Below the pieces are notes generated by a model that was not told the origin of the DNA, did not search any database, and was given only the letters and a program-made list of their open reading frames with translations. Below are positions 19,284 through 41,473 of a stretch of DNA of 64,000 nt, one piece after another (the first letter of the stretch is position 1; each line of letters starts with the position of its first letter). This stretch comes from Bombyx mori (lineage: Eukaryota; Arthropoda; Insecta; Lepidoptera; Bombycidae). The stretch covers positions 16,122,001 through 16,186,000 of the forward strand of contig NC_085107.1 of NCBI RefSeq assembly GCF_030269925.1, in the 5' to 3' direction. Both the position numbers and the translations under genes were made by a program.

Positions 19284-20611
19284 ACAATAGTACTAATCCT
19301 TTCCAAGCGAAACTATTGTGAGATTACAAAACAATATGTAAGGGTTTGGTTTTTCGAACTTGGTATGGAACCCTATTCAAAAATTCATTGTTGGCATACG
19401 AATAAACTATTGCATCCACGAACTTTTAAAAATGACATTTACGCAACTTTTTTTTCTTAACGTCGCTTCCTATTTCATGAATAAAACATCTCCACAAAAG
19501 TAATCATGTATTAATCGAATAACACAACCAATAACTAAGTTGTAGTTCTTTCCTTATCCGCCGTGGGCTTTTGACCGGCAGCTGTAAGAATATACAATAC
19601 ATTATATTGCAATCAAATTGTTTTTTTATTTATTATTGAAGTGAAACTTCTAATGCGACTTCCAACAAGGTTGCGTTAAACGTTTAACGCTACCATACTA
19701 GAAAGAGACAGAGCGACAGTGAATGCGCGTAGGATACCTGCTACAGGTCAGCGCGAGCGTTAGCAACGAGTAACGTCCAATATTTTAATGAAGTATTTAA
19801 AAGAATAATGATATTTATTTTTCTATCTATAATTTTAAATATTCGAGTATACTCGTATAATATAAATGTTGAAGATGACGCACCTCGCTGATTTAAGGAT
19901 GAAAAATGAAGAAAACCATAATATTATAAATACATTAATCGAAAAAGGAGTTTGACATCATTCACGTACACCAAGCTGCACGTGCATCGTTTTTTTAGAG
20001 ATTTCTTTTCGTCGACCAGGAATCTCTCTTCAGTGACAATTGCGATTTTCCATGACGCACATTACGCATATTATATTAGTTTTTCGTAACCTATGCAGAT
20101 ATGGGGATGAACCTCACCAAGGAGGATGCTAAAGACCGGGTAAAGTAGAGGAGTTTAAGTAAGAAAGCAGACCCTGGCACTAGACTGGGAAAGCGCTAGA
20201 AAGAAGAAGAAGAACCTGCCTCGCCACTGCTCATCATTGCTCACCAAGCGAGTTAGCAAAAAGTTTGAATTATTAGAATACGACTTGAAGTGGGCAAAAG
20301 ATAACCAGACGGAGCGGTGAGCTCATCGACTAAAAACAATCGCGAATCGATTAGCGATTATTTCGGTTGTTTAAACATACCTAATCGCACTCTACTGGTG
20401 AGAGCTTGGGATACGTTTCCCAAACCAAGCGTGTGTATAATGTATTAATACATAATATAATACATTGCTTCCTGCACTGATCCTCACGACGAGACTATTC
20501 TCGTGGAAAAGTTCTTCTCTTCATCTTTGTTTAGTATTTTGCATTGATTTAAAGTTAACGAATGATCGTGCATAATAAGCTTAAAACACAATTAGTACCT
20601 ACCTATCATAC
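19284..20611. other. Intergenic DNA with a possible LINE tail
   Basis: No gene is visible. At about 20130-20215 (taaagaccgggtaaagtaga, then gggaaagcgctagaaagaag) there is a decayed piece resembling the 3' end of RTE-like LINEs, ending in AAG repeats. Around 19640-19790 a GC-richer piece (cttccaacaaggttgcgtta) looks repeat-like but is unassigned. Confidence 0.4.
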
Positions 20612-20814
20612 CCGATCCTGTGGACCGATTGGTAAACAGTCGACGCGTGTCGCCCTAAACACGTCATTACGAATCCTCCTGATCCATTAGCGGTGCTTTT
20701 CGGTACCTCAAGCACCGGTCACCGTCATCGCCGAACCCGTCGCTTACGACGAAGGGCTCGACGAGTAAATTAACCCACAGCCCACTGTGTTTCTCGTCGG
20801 ATCTTCTCAGTTTT
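20612..20814 (+). repeat. 3' fragment of a LINE (family C)
   Basis: It begins with cccgatcctgtggaccgatt, matching the ORF end of the 10.7 kb copy, and ends inside the 3' UTR (gtttctcgtcggatcttctc). Confidence 0.8.
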
Positions 20815-21045
20815 ACGGTATACAAAATGTAATTTAATTGCGTGCTTCACTCACGTAAAATTTCGCCATTAGCCCAATAGAAATATCTGATTAACGATTT
20901 ATCACGTTTGGATGCTTCCTCCTTTAAGTTTCCTTTCAGAGATTTGCGTAAAGTACGAGCCGCTATGTTCGAGTAGTTTACGTAACTAGAAAGGCAAAAA
21001 TTATGTATTAAGTACCTATGTATATTTATGGGCAAGACTCGATAC

Positions 21046-21157
21046 CTTTTTTAATGCCTTGTAAGCAAACTAGCATACCTACCTGATGGTGAGTGGTTAC
21101 CGTCGCCCATGGACGTCAGCAATGCCAGAGGCAGGGCCAAGCCGCTGCACACCGTAC
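21046..21157 (-). repeat. LINE 3' tail (family B)
   Basis: On the + strand it contains tgatggtgagtggttaccgt and ggcagggccaagccgctgca. It is slightly diverged. Confidence 0.8.
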
Positions 21158-21261
21158 GTTTACGATTCAAAAGCGCAATAAAGCGTTCAAGAATACACCC
21201 GTTTGTAGTTAATGAAATGGTACAACATAACTAAAAGCCAGAACGTGTAAATTTTTTTTAA

Positions 21262-21445
21262 ATGGTTTTATTGTCGTGGTATATATGTTTATTTGTATGT
21301 AAGGGAATCTTTGATCGTCATTTTCATAGACTACAAGACATCCAATTAACTTGAAAATTTGCGCATGCATCATCGCAAGACCGATGACCATACTATAATT
21401 TTATAACTTCGCTCTAAACTGGTCTGGAGACTAGTATTCACAGGA
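21262..21445. repeat. Unclassified repeat (family D), copy 1
   Basis: It shares a long block with 26440-26625: a tatgtttatttgtatgtaag-like start, ctttgatcgtcattttcata, and taattttataacttcgctct near the end. Both finish near actagtatt, which hints at a Helitron-type end. No coding capacity. Confidence 0.5.
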
Positions 21446-23424
21446 TCAAAAACAAGATAAAGTTAATTGTTAGTTAGGTTTGATTTTGATATTTAAGCGC
21501 GGTTTTGTAATTTTTAAATTATATACATACATATATTTAAATAATGTCCGAGGACAAAAAAACTGGGTTCTGAAGTTTAGTTTGTTATTCCAAAAAAATT
21601 ACATACAAAAGTATATATCAACAAAAATTATGTATTTTGAGGGAGAGAGAAAGAATGTTTGGAATTGATTAGATTTAAAATAATCTGTTAAGAGTTCTTT
21701 AATTATTAAAATGCCTGAAACATCAAATTTAACTTCACGATACCCATCCATAATGTTATTTATTGCATGTCTAAAGAGAGATAAGCTTCACATATATATT
21801 CGCATCTTTCAGGAATTCTGTCCACGACCTCGATCATGCAACTATCATCTTCAAAGCTATTTCAAGCAAAGGTTTTTAATTCAATGCTATACCCAAGTTG
21901 AATTGGCAGTGAACTTGGATGATAGAAGACAATGAGCAAATTCCATGACGATCGTACTTTCCGAATACTATAACATATTCTCTCACTACCCACATTTAAA
22001 TGACCCAACATTAGTATTTATCATGAAATAAATTTTCATTTTCTTACTTCAGTCCTGCCATTCTCCAAGTACTCATGACCGTAAAGTTTAGTTATCGTAT
22101 CTAAATCGGGCGTCGATTAACTTTCTACTTTTAATCTGAGTAGATATTTAAAGGTCTTAAATCTTTAAAATATATTTTAAATACTATATTCATGCAGCTA
22201 TTTTTGACGCCGCAGTCTTTCAATTTGAGCGGAAATTTGAACTGTCAGTAAATTCGATTACTTATCTATGGTTTTAATCTACTTTGGACTTAAACTTTTT
22301 GGTACTAGAATTGTGTAAATCGAAAGGGCGTTGCAACTGGAGCTCCGGAAACGGTCAAGATTCAAGTCAAGGCACTAACCTCTAAGCCAGAGGCGATCAA
22401 TTGGTATAATAATTTTAATAGTCTCGTCAAATCCCCAAAGTAAATAATATTAAGTCAGTTTTATTTATCTGAGAATGCATTTTTTAAGCGCATTGATCAG
22501 TGTTGGTTGATATCATCATTCCTGATGACAAGCAAATATTATAGAATGCACTTTTTTACTGCTATGCTGTTTTGAATGCCTTAAATTAAAGACTAGGATA
22601 ACGTGTGCTTTCAACCACCAATCAATAGCGCCACAACCCGAAAAAAAACCTTACTAATTTTTACATTGATCAAACGACGGAATATACATAGTAACCCGAA
22701 CAAACGTTATTTCACTCGGAACCCATTACAGAAACCGTATTTTTTAAAAACACATTTTACATAAATATAACTTAGGTATAAATAGAATAGATTAAAATTT
22801 TAAGACTATAAGAACAGTCTAAATATTTCCTATTAAAAAAGACTAGATACGTGGATGTATGCAGGGTAAGCTAGTAACTAGAGGCAGTTGTTGACCATGA
22901 AACTCTAATAAAGGTTTTTTTTCAATACTATGCGCCTTTCATATAATTCTATAGAATTAACCCTCTCAGTCACAAAGCATATTCTCTGTAAAGAATACCT
23001 ACTAAATAATAAGTAGGTAACGTTTTTGCAACTAAAATAAAAACGTTACGTACTCGTATATAATATGCTATCATTTTATAAAAGGGGACATTCATTTATG
23101 TAGTTTTTAACGGATTTGAATTGATCGTGGTCAGAAAGAGATATTTTATAGTTAAATCCCGCTTTGTATTCAGTAGCCAGGTGTTAAAATTGTGAAAGCA
23201 TATCTGATATTGAATTATGAATACAAAACCTTATTTTAAATGAATAAAAAATTATTCAACCGAAGCCACAAGCGACGATAATACTTACCTATTTTAATTT
23301 TCAAAAACCTACCTATATTCAACTGAAAGATTATGTATGAGTCAGAAGGTACCTGCTAATTGTATTTATTTAAGTCATCAAATAAGTAGGTATGTATGTC
23401 TCAACATGTATTATGTTAAAATTG
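21446..23424. other. AT-rich intergenic DNA
   Basis: I see no gene. The only structure is a short inverted repeat at 23012-23048 (gtaacgtttttg against taaaaacgttac), possibly the remnant of a foldback element. Confidence 0.4.
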
Positions 23425-23838
23425 TATATAAGTGATAAAGTTGCGTAAGCGCTTGGAACGTCTGGGTCTACGGAGAGACCTGTGCTGTGCTTTGTACCGT
23501 ATGTTCCATGGGAAATGCTCTGAGGAATTATTCGAGATGATGCCTCCATCTCTTTTTTACCATCACACCTCTATTGTTATGTGGAACAGCCACGTCATCA
23601 ACAGTACGCTTTCAAAGATCTTTTCTGCCTCATACCATCCGGCTTTGGAATAAACTCCCCTCCATGGTGCTTCCCGAGCGCTATGACATGTCCTTCTTCA
23701 AACGAGGCTTGCGGGAGAATACTCAGAGGTAGGCAGCGACTTGGCCGTGTCCCCGGCATTGCTGACGTCCATGAGCGACGGTAACCACTTACCATCAGGT
23801 GGGTCGTAAGCTCGTCTATTTACAGAGGCAATAAAAAA
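23425..23838 (+). mobile_element. 3' end of a jockey-like LINE: ORF2 C-terminus plus family-B tail
   Basis: The first part encodes LRKRLERLGLRRDLCCALYR and CSEELFEMMPPS. After a deletion/frameshift near 23570 the frame resumes as SFLPHTIRLWNKLPSMVLPE and RYDMSFFKRGLRENTQR, with TAG at 23730-23732. The bases after the stop are exactly the short family-B repeat and end in gaggcaataaaa. This fragment ties the scattered B tails to their parent LINE. It is non-functional. Confidence 0.85.
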
Positions 23839-24439
23839 AGTTTAAAGGAATGACTGTTTTTAATGGTAGAATAATTTTAGCATGACTGATCAGTACAGTG
23901 TTTTTGACGAACATAATTGTAAAACAAAGACGAATGAAATTCCTTACCATAAATTTTTGAAAAGAAATACATAATTAAGAAAAGTAATAAAAAATTTCAG
24001 AGTTCAATTGAAATCTCATTAACGAATACAGAAGAAAGAATGTCGTAACGTTAACAAATAAATTTATATACCTACGCGACACGCGACAGTGACATTCACG
24101 GAAATTTCACGACTGTTACGAAAAACACAAGCTAAAGAGAATATGACGTGTTTTCACTCATGTTTTCTAATATGGACCCCCCTCTTCTTTATACAATAGT
24201 TTTGAACGTGACAAGATGCGTGCATGACTGAGTTGTGAGATTAGTCAATGCTACTTGGCGAAGACGATGTTGTCGATTCCGACCTACGCTACGTGACCAA
24301 TACACCGTCTACACTGCTTACGCTTATTTGAACAATTTGCACAATAATTTTTTGCGATTTACTTAAACTGACATATATGATGTGTAATTTTTTTTCCATT
24401 CCTTACAAAAAACTAAGGCTGAATTTGTAACTGTCAACT

Positions 24440-24583
24440 TTTTTTTTTATTGCTTATTTGTGTGGACGAGCTCACAGCCCACCTGGTGTTAAGTGGTTAA
24501 TGGAGCCCTTATAAATCCACAACGTAAATGCGTCACCCACCTTGAGATATAAGTTCTAAGGTCTCAGTATAGTTACAGTTAGT
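24440..24583 (-). mobile_element. Bm1 SINE, short 3' fragment
   Basis: On the + strand: T-run, then gtgtggacgagctcacagcc, caccttgagatataagttct and ctcagtatagttacag. Only the 3' 140 bp are present. Confidence 0.88.
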
Positions 24584-25470
24584 AGATACATAGTATAGAT
24601 TTATAAATTATATGGTATTACTTATTTTATATTAAAAATTCTCATACCTTATACAAACTGATCTCTATATTACTGTGCGAGTATTTATTAGGATTGCATT
24701 TATTTTTAGAGCTACGTCTGTTGACGGCTATTTGTGTCGAGTTTTTATGGAACGCGAACAGTGTCATTAACCTCAAACTTTTAAAGGTTATAAAGTACTA
24801 AAATTATTATGAAAACAACTTACAAATTGTGCAACTTAAATTTCTTTATCTGACTATTAAATAGTCATCTCTATAAGTAGTTTCGTTACGCGATCGTAAT
24901 TAATCTTCTTTTTAAGCGATAACAATTAATAAGTAATTCATTTTTCTATACAGACGTTTATTATTAAATGCATGTTATTTTGTTATACATACACAATTAA
25001 ACACAATTGTACTAAAGTGAATGTGAAAATGCAAAACAAGGAGCGAAATAATTAGATTTGATTGAAATCTGTCTTTAATTCTGTCATTTTAGTTTCACGA
25101 ACCTAACCTAACATTGTAATTATAGAAAATGCACTACCTGCATACCTATATCTTAATTAGTTTCGACTTATTTCTGTTTCATTTAATATTTTACTAAATA
25201 AGCAACCTATATGTCTTCTTTTTTAAAACCTTCAAGACACAATAACATATTTTTTTAAATATTTTGTAGGAAGACAACGACGAAACTTACTTTTAGAAAT
25301 AAAACACATTTATTTAATAGCGCTGCTGATGAAATATCTGTTTTAGACAAACTCTACCTTGGAAAAGGGACGAGAAAACATGCAGTTTCACAGACAAAGG
25401 TCATGGTTGTTGCTGGGAATGAAATCGCTGCAAAAATACAGTAAAAACTAATAAAGTAATATTTACTATT

Positions 25471-25725
25471 GCTTTTTTTTATTGCTTAGGTGGGTGGACG
25501 AGCTCACAGCCCACCTGGTGTTAAGTGGTTACTGGAGCCCATAGACATCCACAACGTAAATGCGCCACTACCTTGAGATATATAAGTTCTAAGGTCTCAA
25601 GTAAGTTACAACGGCTGCCCCACCCTTCAAACCGAAACGCATTACTGCTTCACGGCAGAAATAGGCAGGGTGGTGGTACCCACCCGCGCGGACTCACAAG
25701 AGGTCCTACCACCAGTAAAGCTACA
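25471..25725 (-). mobile_element. Bm1 SINE, 5'-truncated, well conserved
   Basis: On the + strand: T-run, gacgagctcacagcccacct, aaccgaaacgcattactgct, and ending ggtcctaccaccagtaaa. It is a close match to the other copies, so probably a recent insertion. Confidence 0.92.
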
Positions 25726-26439
25726 TGGTACTTACTATTCGGTAGGTATTTACTAAGTGTTAATAGGAATGTGGATCATGACGTTTTTCATTAAAATTAT
25801 TCCTGAAGCTATAATGATTTAATATAGTTTATCGTTTGAACAAAACGCCACTACAGAGCGTGTAAGATATGCGTGTTTATATTTTAATGGTAGTTCTGTA
25901 TACAGTGTTACCTTTTTCTTTTACTTTTTTTTACCTGCTGCATGGGTTTTATGATTCTAATAAAACTCGAAACGTCAAAAATTATGCTGACTCAATTTCT
26001 GTATAATTTCTTGGCATCGGCATTAACACGCATCCAAGCAGAAACTCATTTTAAAGCATTGATTCAACGTTCTCCTGGAATCAACAATTGAAGCCATACG
26101 GTATTTAAGATTCTTCGCTTTGTGGACTGAACATAATTATGAGGAACAGTTCCTAAACTAAAATTAACGGGTGCTTATCATTCAAATAATTCTATAAGAA
26201 AACAGGCAGCTAGGTACTATTTAAATAATTAAACAAAACAAATTCCTCACTGCATTTTAGTACTCCACAACACATATAATAGATATATGGTAAGAAATAA
26301 TGTCTGCTAACTATATAGCGTCTGGTGAACCGTAAAACATATTTTTCTTCGTGGCCTTCAAATAATAATTTCTCTCTTGATGTGTGCTATTCAACACGAT
26401 CACTGAATTTGGTACCAATGAATAACGGTATTTGGTACA
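25726..26439. other. AT-rich intergenic DNA
   Basis: No gene or repeat recognised. Confidence 0.4.
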
Positions 26440-26625
26440 CGTTTTTATTAGCTTGATGTGTATGTATGTTTGTCTGTATGTAACGAAATCTTTGAACGTC
26501 ATTTTAACCGACTACAAAACGGTCACCTTGATCACAAACTTAATCTATCGATTTGCACACGAAATACCAATGACAATATAATAATTTTATAACTTCGCTC
26601 TAATATCCTTACTAGTATTGCTTGG
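26440..26625. repeat. Unclassified repeat (family D), copy 2
   Basis: It is homologous to 21262-21445, sharing taattttataacttcgctct and the start (gtatgtatgtttgtctgtatg-like). It ends near ttactagtattg. Confidence 0.5.
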
Positions 26626-26869
26626 TATTTAAAGCGGTTTTAATTAATTTTTAAACTGTTGTACGTACACACATGTCTGTAACTGTTATTTTTTTATTTG
26701 GGTATATTTCAACTACATATTTATATCGTTGTAACCAATTAACAATGAATATTGTAAATTTATTCCCAATTCTTTCTAACATCGATGATGTCGGACAAGG
26801 GTTCTCGAGCCGAGGTACGACAATGAGTAAATCCAAAAACAAAACACTGCTCTACATTGTCATTATTTA

Positions 26870-27250
26870 TTGAGTAGTCAAACCGGCCGGTTTTGCTGGC
26901 TGGTCTTTGATTTGACTTTGATCCCATAGCTACCATACGATCCTCGCTAGGCCAATCGCAATATTTCCTGAAATTTTCATTGAAATCGGTGCAGCTATTT
27001 CTGAGTCTATTAGACATATAGATCTAATTAATTGCACTACGTTCTATATAATTTCTTAAAAAAAAAGTTGCTGTACAGACAGGTACCATACTCCTGCTAT
27101 ATCTGCCGCGAAGCAAACATGTCTTCACACTATGAGGGCTGAGACAACCGCTATACAATACATTTGAGAGTTCAACCTCATTCCTCAAGGAAGTTGGAAT
27201 TAGCGACGTTAAGGTGTTTATGGGAAACAATAACCATTTAACATCAACCT
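26870..27250 (+). repeat. Old repeat block, last part a very decayed Bm1-like SINE
   Basis: 26870-27015 contains gtcaaaccggccggttttgc and gaaattttcattgaaatcgg, a phrase common to moth Helitron-like repeats. 27070-27250 keeps the order of Bm1 landmarks (caggtaccatactcctgcta, ctgccgcgaagcaaacatg, aataaccatttaacatcaac) at low identity. Confidence 0.45.
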
Positions 27251-28745
27251 ATTAGACATATAGAAAATCAACTAAACACGTACAAAGAAGCAGGATTTTA
27301 TTTTCTAAAAAATATGCGATTATTTATTGTTTCCTCGAAGTTTATGGAAACGGAGAAGGAAAACATTTCAAACAGCTCCAGATACAGGTACACATAAAAA
27401 TGGATAACGGGCCGATGTTGTCCAAAAGGATAATTATTACTGAGCCGAAAAATGTTAACAGGACTTTTTCTAAGCGAAAACAAAAAGGTGCTCTAATGAT
27501 TTTCACTAAAAATTTAATTTAAATTTAAAAAGTCCGTTATGCATAAAAATACATTTCTCTTTAATTCTTCAATGTGCATGAAAAGTTATATCCAGCATCC
27601 ATAGATTTTTGCGCTGCTAGTACTATCTACAGTAAAATAATGATTGGTGAAAGAAATTTCGTTGTTCAATGGCCTCGAGTCCTTGAATGTCCTTGAATAC
27701 GATGGTCATAGAAAGACAGATAGCTAGACACTCGAAATGTACTGGTCACAGTAAAATCGATAAACTCTGCTAAACGTTGAGTGATGTGATGCTAAAAACT
27801 AGATATTGGAATAATAGTAAAAATCTCGTTAATTTATGTACGCAACAAGGATAGCTTATTTAGACCGGATATACGGCGGAGACCAAGTCAATAATGCTAT
27901 TTAAAATTATTTTTATTTGTTATTCGTGGTGTAGGCGGACAGGGCGGATTTGTTATTGTTAACCGTAACAGAAGAAAAAACCTTAAGCTGGGGGGCGTTC
28001 AACGTGGCACGTATCCCTTTACATAAAAAAAAACAAAGGAATGGCCAAACTCTATTATACTATTTATTATTTAATAGGAAGGTTGCTATTGGGATTTTAC
28101 TCCCTGCCAATTTTGAATACATATTGTGTTGTTTTGTAATCCAATATTATCAACGAAAATCTGTCATGTCCGATCCAGAACTCCGGGATCAATAATGTTG
28201 TTTATCAACAACTTATCGAGTCTAAAGATAAAGCACGCCGAAAATCAACTCAAGTGACATCAAGAGTGAAAAGGGGTAAGACTATTGTGCAATATTAAAT
28301 CACGCAACTTGGCAAGACAAGGTGCCTATTGCAACATGAACAGTGTTTTTTGCGTGTAGTTTATTTTAGCAAAAAGAGATTTCGTCTTTTTAGTAAAATG
28401 TGAAGTTCATTCAAATATTTACAAGATAAATTAAATTTATGTTGAAGAAATTCGAATCTGTAATGTTTCGAAATAAAAACCGGTTTTAACTTTTCCACAA
28501 AAATCTTCCTTGGCCTTCTTTTGTCGGCTTTAATTTGTAGTTAGTCTGAATTCTGAAAAAAGAAACAGCCAGTTTTGGTTCAAATGACACACAACAACTC
28601 AGTAAATAAACTTTTTCATTATTGTAAATGCAATAAGTCCGTAATGTTAAAATATGATTTCAAATTTAGTTCTTAAAGCACGTTACGTATGGTTGAAAAC
28701 GCACATCATTTCATAATGAGTCGTTTAATAAATGGAAATCCTAAA
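27251..28745. other. AT-rich intergenic DNA
   Basis: No gene recognised. Short open frames here (for example 27950-28195) have no protein-like composition that I can place. Confidence 0.4.
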
Positions 28746-28985
28746 TCAAAACGTTGGATAGCAAATAAAAAGAATCTTGTGCTGTCGTAATGCGGTGTAT
28801 TTTCGTTTGGCGATGGTATTTAATTCGAGCATGCGCGATGCCGTGGCATTCAAAACGAATTGTTGAAGGTCACCTTGAGTGTGATCCGCGAAGCAGCCGG
28901 CCGGCCACTCGTGCAGACGCAAACCCTCACTAACTCCAAGCACTACGTGACCAGTCCCACGGAACGCTAACTGAACCGTAAGTAG
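28746..28985 (-). other. Coding-like island of unknown origin
   Basis: The - strand is open for about 75 codons with balanced amino-acid use: VSEGLRLHEWPAGCFADHTQ, then GDLQQFVLNATASRMLELNT and IAKRKYTALRQHK. The segment is much more GC-rich than the ~3 kb on either side. I do not recognise the family. It could be an exon of an unannotated - strand gene or a captured fragment of a mobile-element protein. No clear splice-site pair was settled. Confidence 0.35.
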
Positions 28986-29821
28986 GTGCCCGATTGGAAT
29001 TCAACTTTTTAATACGTTAACTTCTTGCGAAATATAGGCAAAAGGAACCATGCAGCTAATTATAATTGTTCATAAACTCTTTTGAACTATTTTAAACTTT
29101 GGTCATGATATTAATTTTTGAGGATTAAAACGGAAATGCAACATTTTGTGGTCATTTTTTTGCTAAAATAATGATTAATGCTTTATTGCCGCCTCCACGT
29201 AGTTTTTGTTTATTTTTTTTAATTTGTTTAGTACGTATTCTTTGTCTACAATAATGGAAACGTAAGCCCTCTATTGAAAATCTCTATCTTATTAGTTAAA
29301 ATCTCTAAAAATAAAATTTACTTGCTTCTTTCTTTCATATGACCTTTTGCTTTCAAGAGTGTAACTTTCACTAGTTGCAAAAAGAAAAACAGTAAGTATT
29401 AGTATAAAATTCTATCTGTTGGTAACATTATGGTCTTACGATCGCGCTTAACGTTTTTAAATCTAGGTAAAATACTTGAGTCGACTATTATCAAAGGCGG
29501 CAATCTGACTTTTGGACAATGATTGGTAAATCAGAAAAACGAATTATTGACTTTGTATTCCATCGGCAGTCACAAAACTCTTCGGAACGACATTTTAGAT
29601 AAATAACAGGTTAACTATTAACCTTTATTTAATGCAGGTTTTTAACCGTATTCTTTGAAGGAGACGATTATATTCAACTCAATCTGTATTGACATATCAA
29701 TAAATTTTTTGTGTCCAAATGCACAGATTGCCACCTTTGATAATAGACGACTCACTTGTATGAAGGATAATAATTGTGTATATTTTTAATACGCAGGACA
29801 AAATTTACTGTCCAAGCCGGT
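28986..29821. other. AT-rich intergenic DNA
   Basis: Nothing recognised. Confidence 0.4.
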
Positions 29822-30090
29822 CATCGTCCACGTCGAACCCGTCGCTTGCGACGAAGGGCTCGGCGAGTAAATTAACCCACAGAAACAGCACACTGAGTTT
29901 CTCGCCGGATCTTTTCAGTGAGTCGCGATGGGTCCGATTCGGTGGCACCTAGATTCTGCGGAGCACGGCTTTTGCTAGGGTTCGTGCTTGCAACATCATC
30001 AGGTTTGAGCCCTGTGAGCTCACCTACTAGTTAAAGTTACGCTGATATGGTCTCTCTAGAGTCTAGACCATCAGCCTAGGTAGGAAAAAA
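29822..30090 (+). repeat. 3' end of a LINE (family C)
   Basis: It runs from the ORF-end hairpin region (cgtcgaacccgtcgcttgcg) through the 3' UTR (gagtttctcgccggatcttt, gagccctgtgagctcaccta) to an A-rich end at about 30086-30094. Confidence 0.8.
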
Positions 30091-30405
30091 AAACTGTCCG
30101 AAGGAAACTTGCAGAATCAGCCTTATCTTATAAATTGGATATTCTTTTGGTAAATTAAATTAAATGTAAATTTATTGTACGTTAAAGTACATAAAATTAT
30201 TTTCTATTAGATTCATGAGAAGTTGTAATCCGTTGTTATAGATCAATGTCAAATTAATTAGGTACATATGGCTAATTCTAGATTAATACGGATTGTAAAC
30301 GAGGTCAGGAACAAGTCAATCAACTACACCGTTATCCTTGAATAAGGGCGTTAAAAATTAACAATTTGTATAAACAAGAATAATAATCGAAATCTAACGT
30401 GAATC

Positions 30406-30545
30406 TAATTTTTTATTGCCTTTATAAGTAAGAAATTATACGGCCTATCTGATCCTGAGTAGTTATCATCGCTCACAGATGTCAGTACCGCGAGGAGCAA
30501 AGCTAGGCCGCTCTTTTCAAACCTCGTTTAAGTCCATCAATTCAT
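30406..30545 (-). repeat. LINE 3' tail (family B), diverged, with end of ORF
   Basis: On the + strand: attgcctttataagtaagaa, then a reversed family-B core. The - strand then gives the coding phrase for KRGL, as in the 23.7 kb copy. It is old and diverged. Confidence 0.6.
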
Positions 30546-30823
30546 TACCCGGCTACTCTGTGAAACCGTTGAACTTAATCAACTTTATTTTCCTTATGTC
30601 TAAATTCATTCTGAAAAGTGCAATTTGTTTACAGTGCTATAAAACATCGGTTCTTATTAATTCCGAATGAGTCATCGGCTTCCCTCTCCTCTTTTTGAAC
30701 GTGGTGCAACAGCGGGAAGACACCTTTATACTTTAGCTCAGCTCTGCACTCTCGTTCATCGCTCATAGATTATACTCGTACTGTCTCGTTTCTCGTACAG
30801 TCTCGCTCAATAGTTAGTTTGCT

Positions 30824-30846
30824 GTGCACGTAGAACTCGTGCACGT
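30824..30846 (+). promoter_or_regulatory. Paired GTGCACGT motifs upstream of LDH
   Basis: Two identical octamers, 30824-30831 and 30839-30846, begin 15 bp apart, about 230 bp before the candidate first LDH coding exon. Each contains ACGTGC on the reverse strand, the core of a hypoxia-response/bHLH-PAS site (RCGTG). Fly Ldh is known to respond to HIF (Sima), so this is a reasonable regulatory candidate. No TATA box or start site was settled. Confidence 0.35.
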
Positions 30847-31075
30847 TATTGATTTGACTTGTATTATCCTTCATATTTAACTTTGTGTGTTAACTGTTCA
30901 TTTTAGATTTATTTTTATTTTGTTCGTTTTGTTTTCGATTTCCTATCAAGACACTACGGTCGGGCAGGGTCAGTTACAATTCGCTATTCATGAAATGAGA
31001 TTATCCTGATTTATTTAAGGTTGATCATATTTGAAAGCGTATTTTAACTGCTTACAGTATTAAATAATATTTGAG

Positions 31076-41473
<10,398 letters not shown>

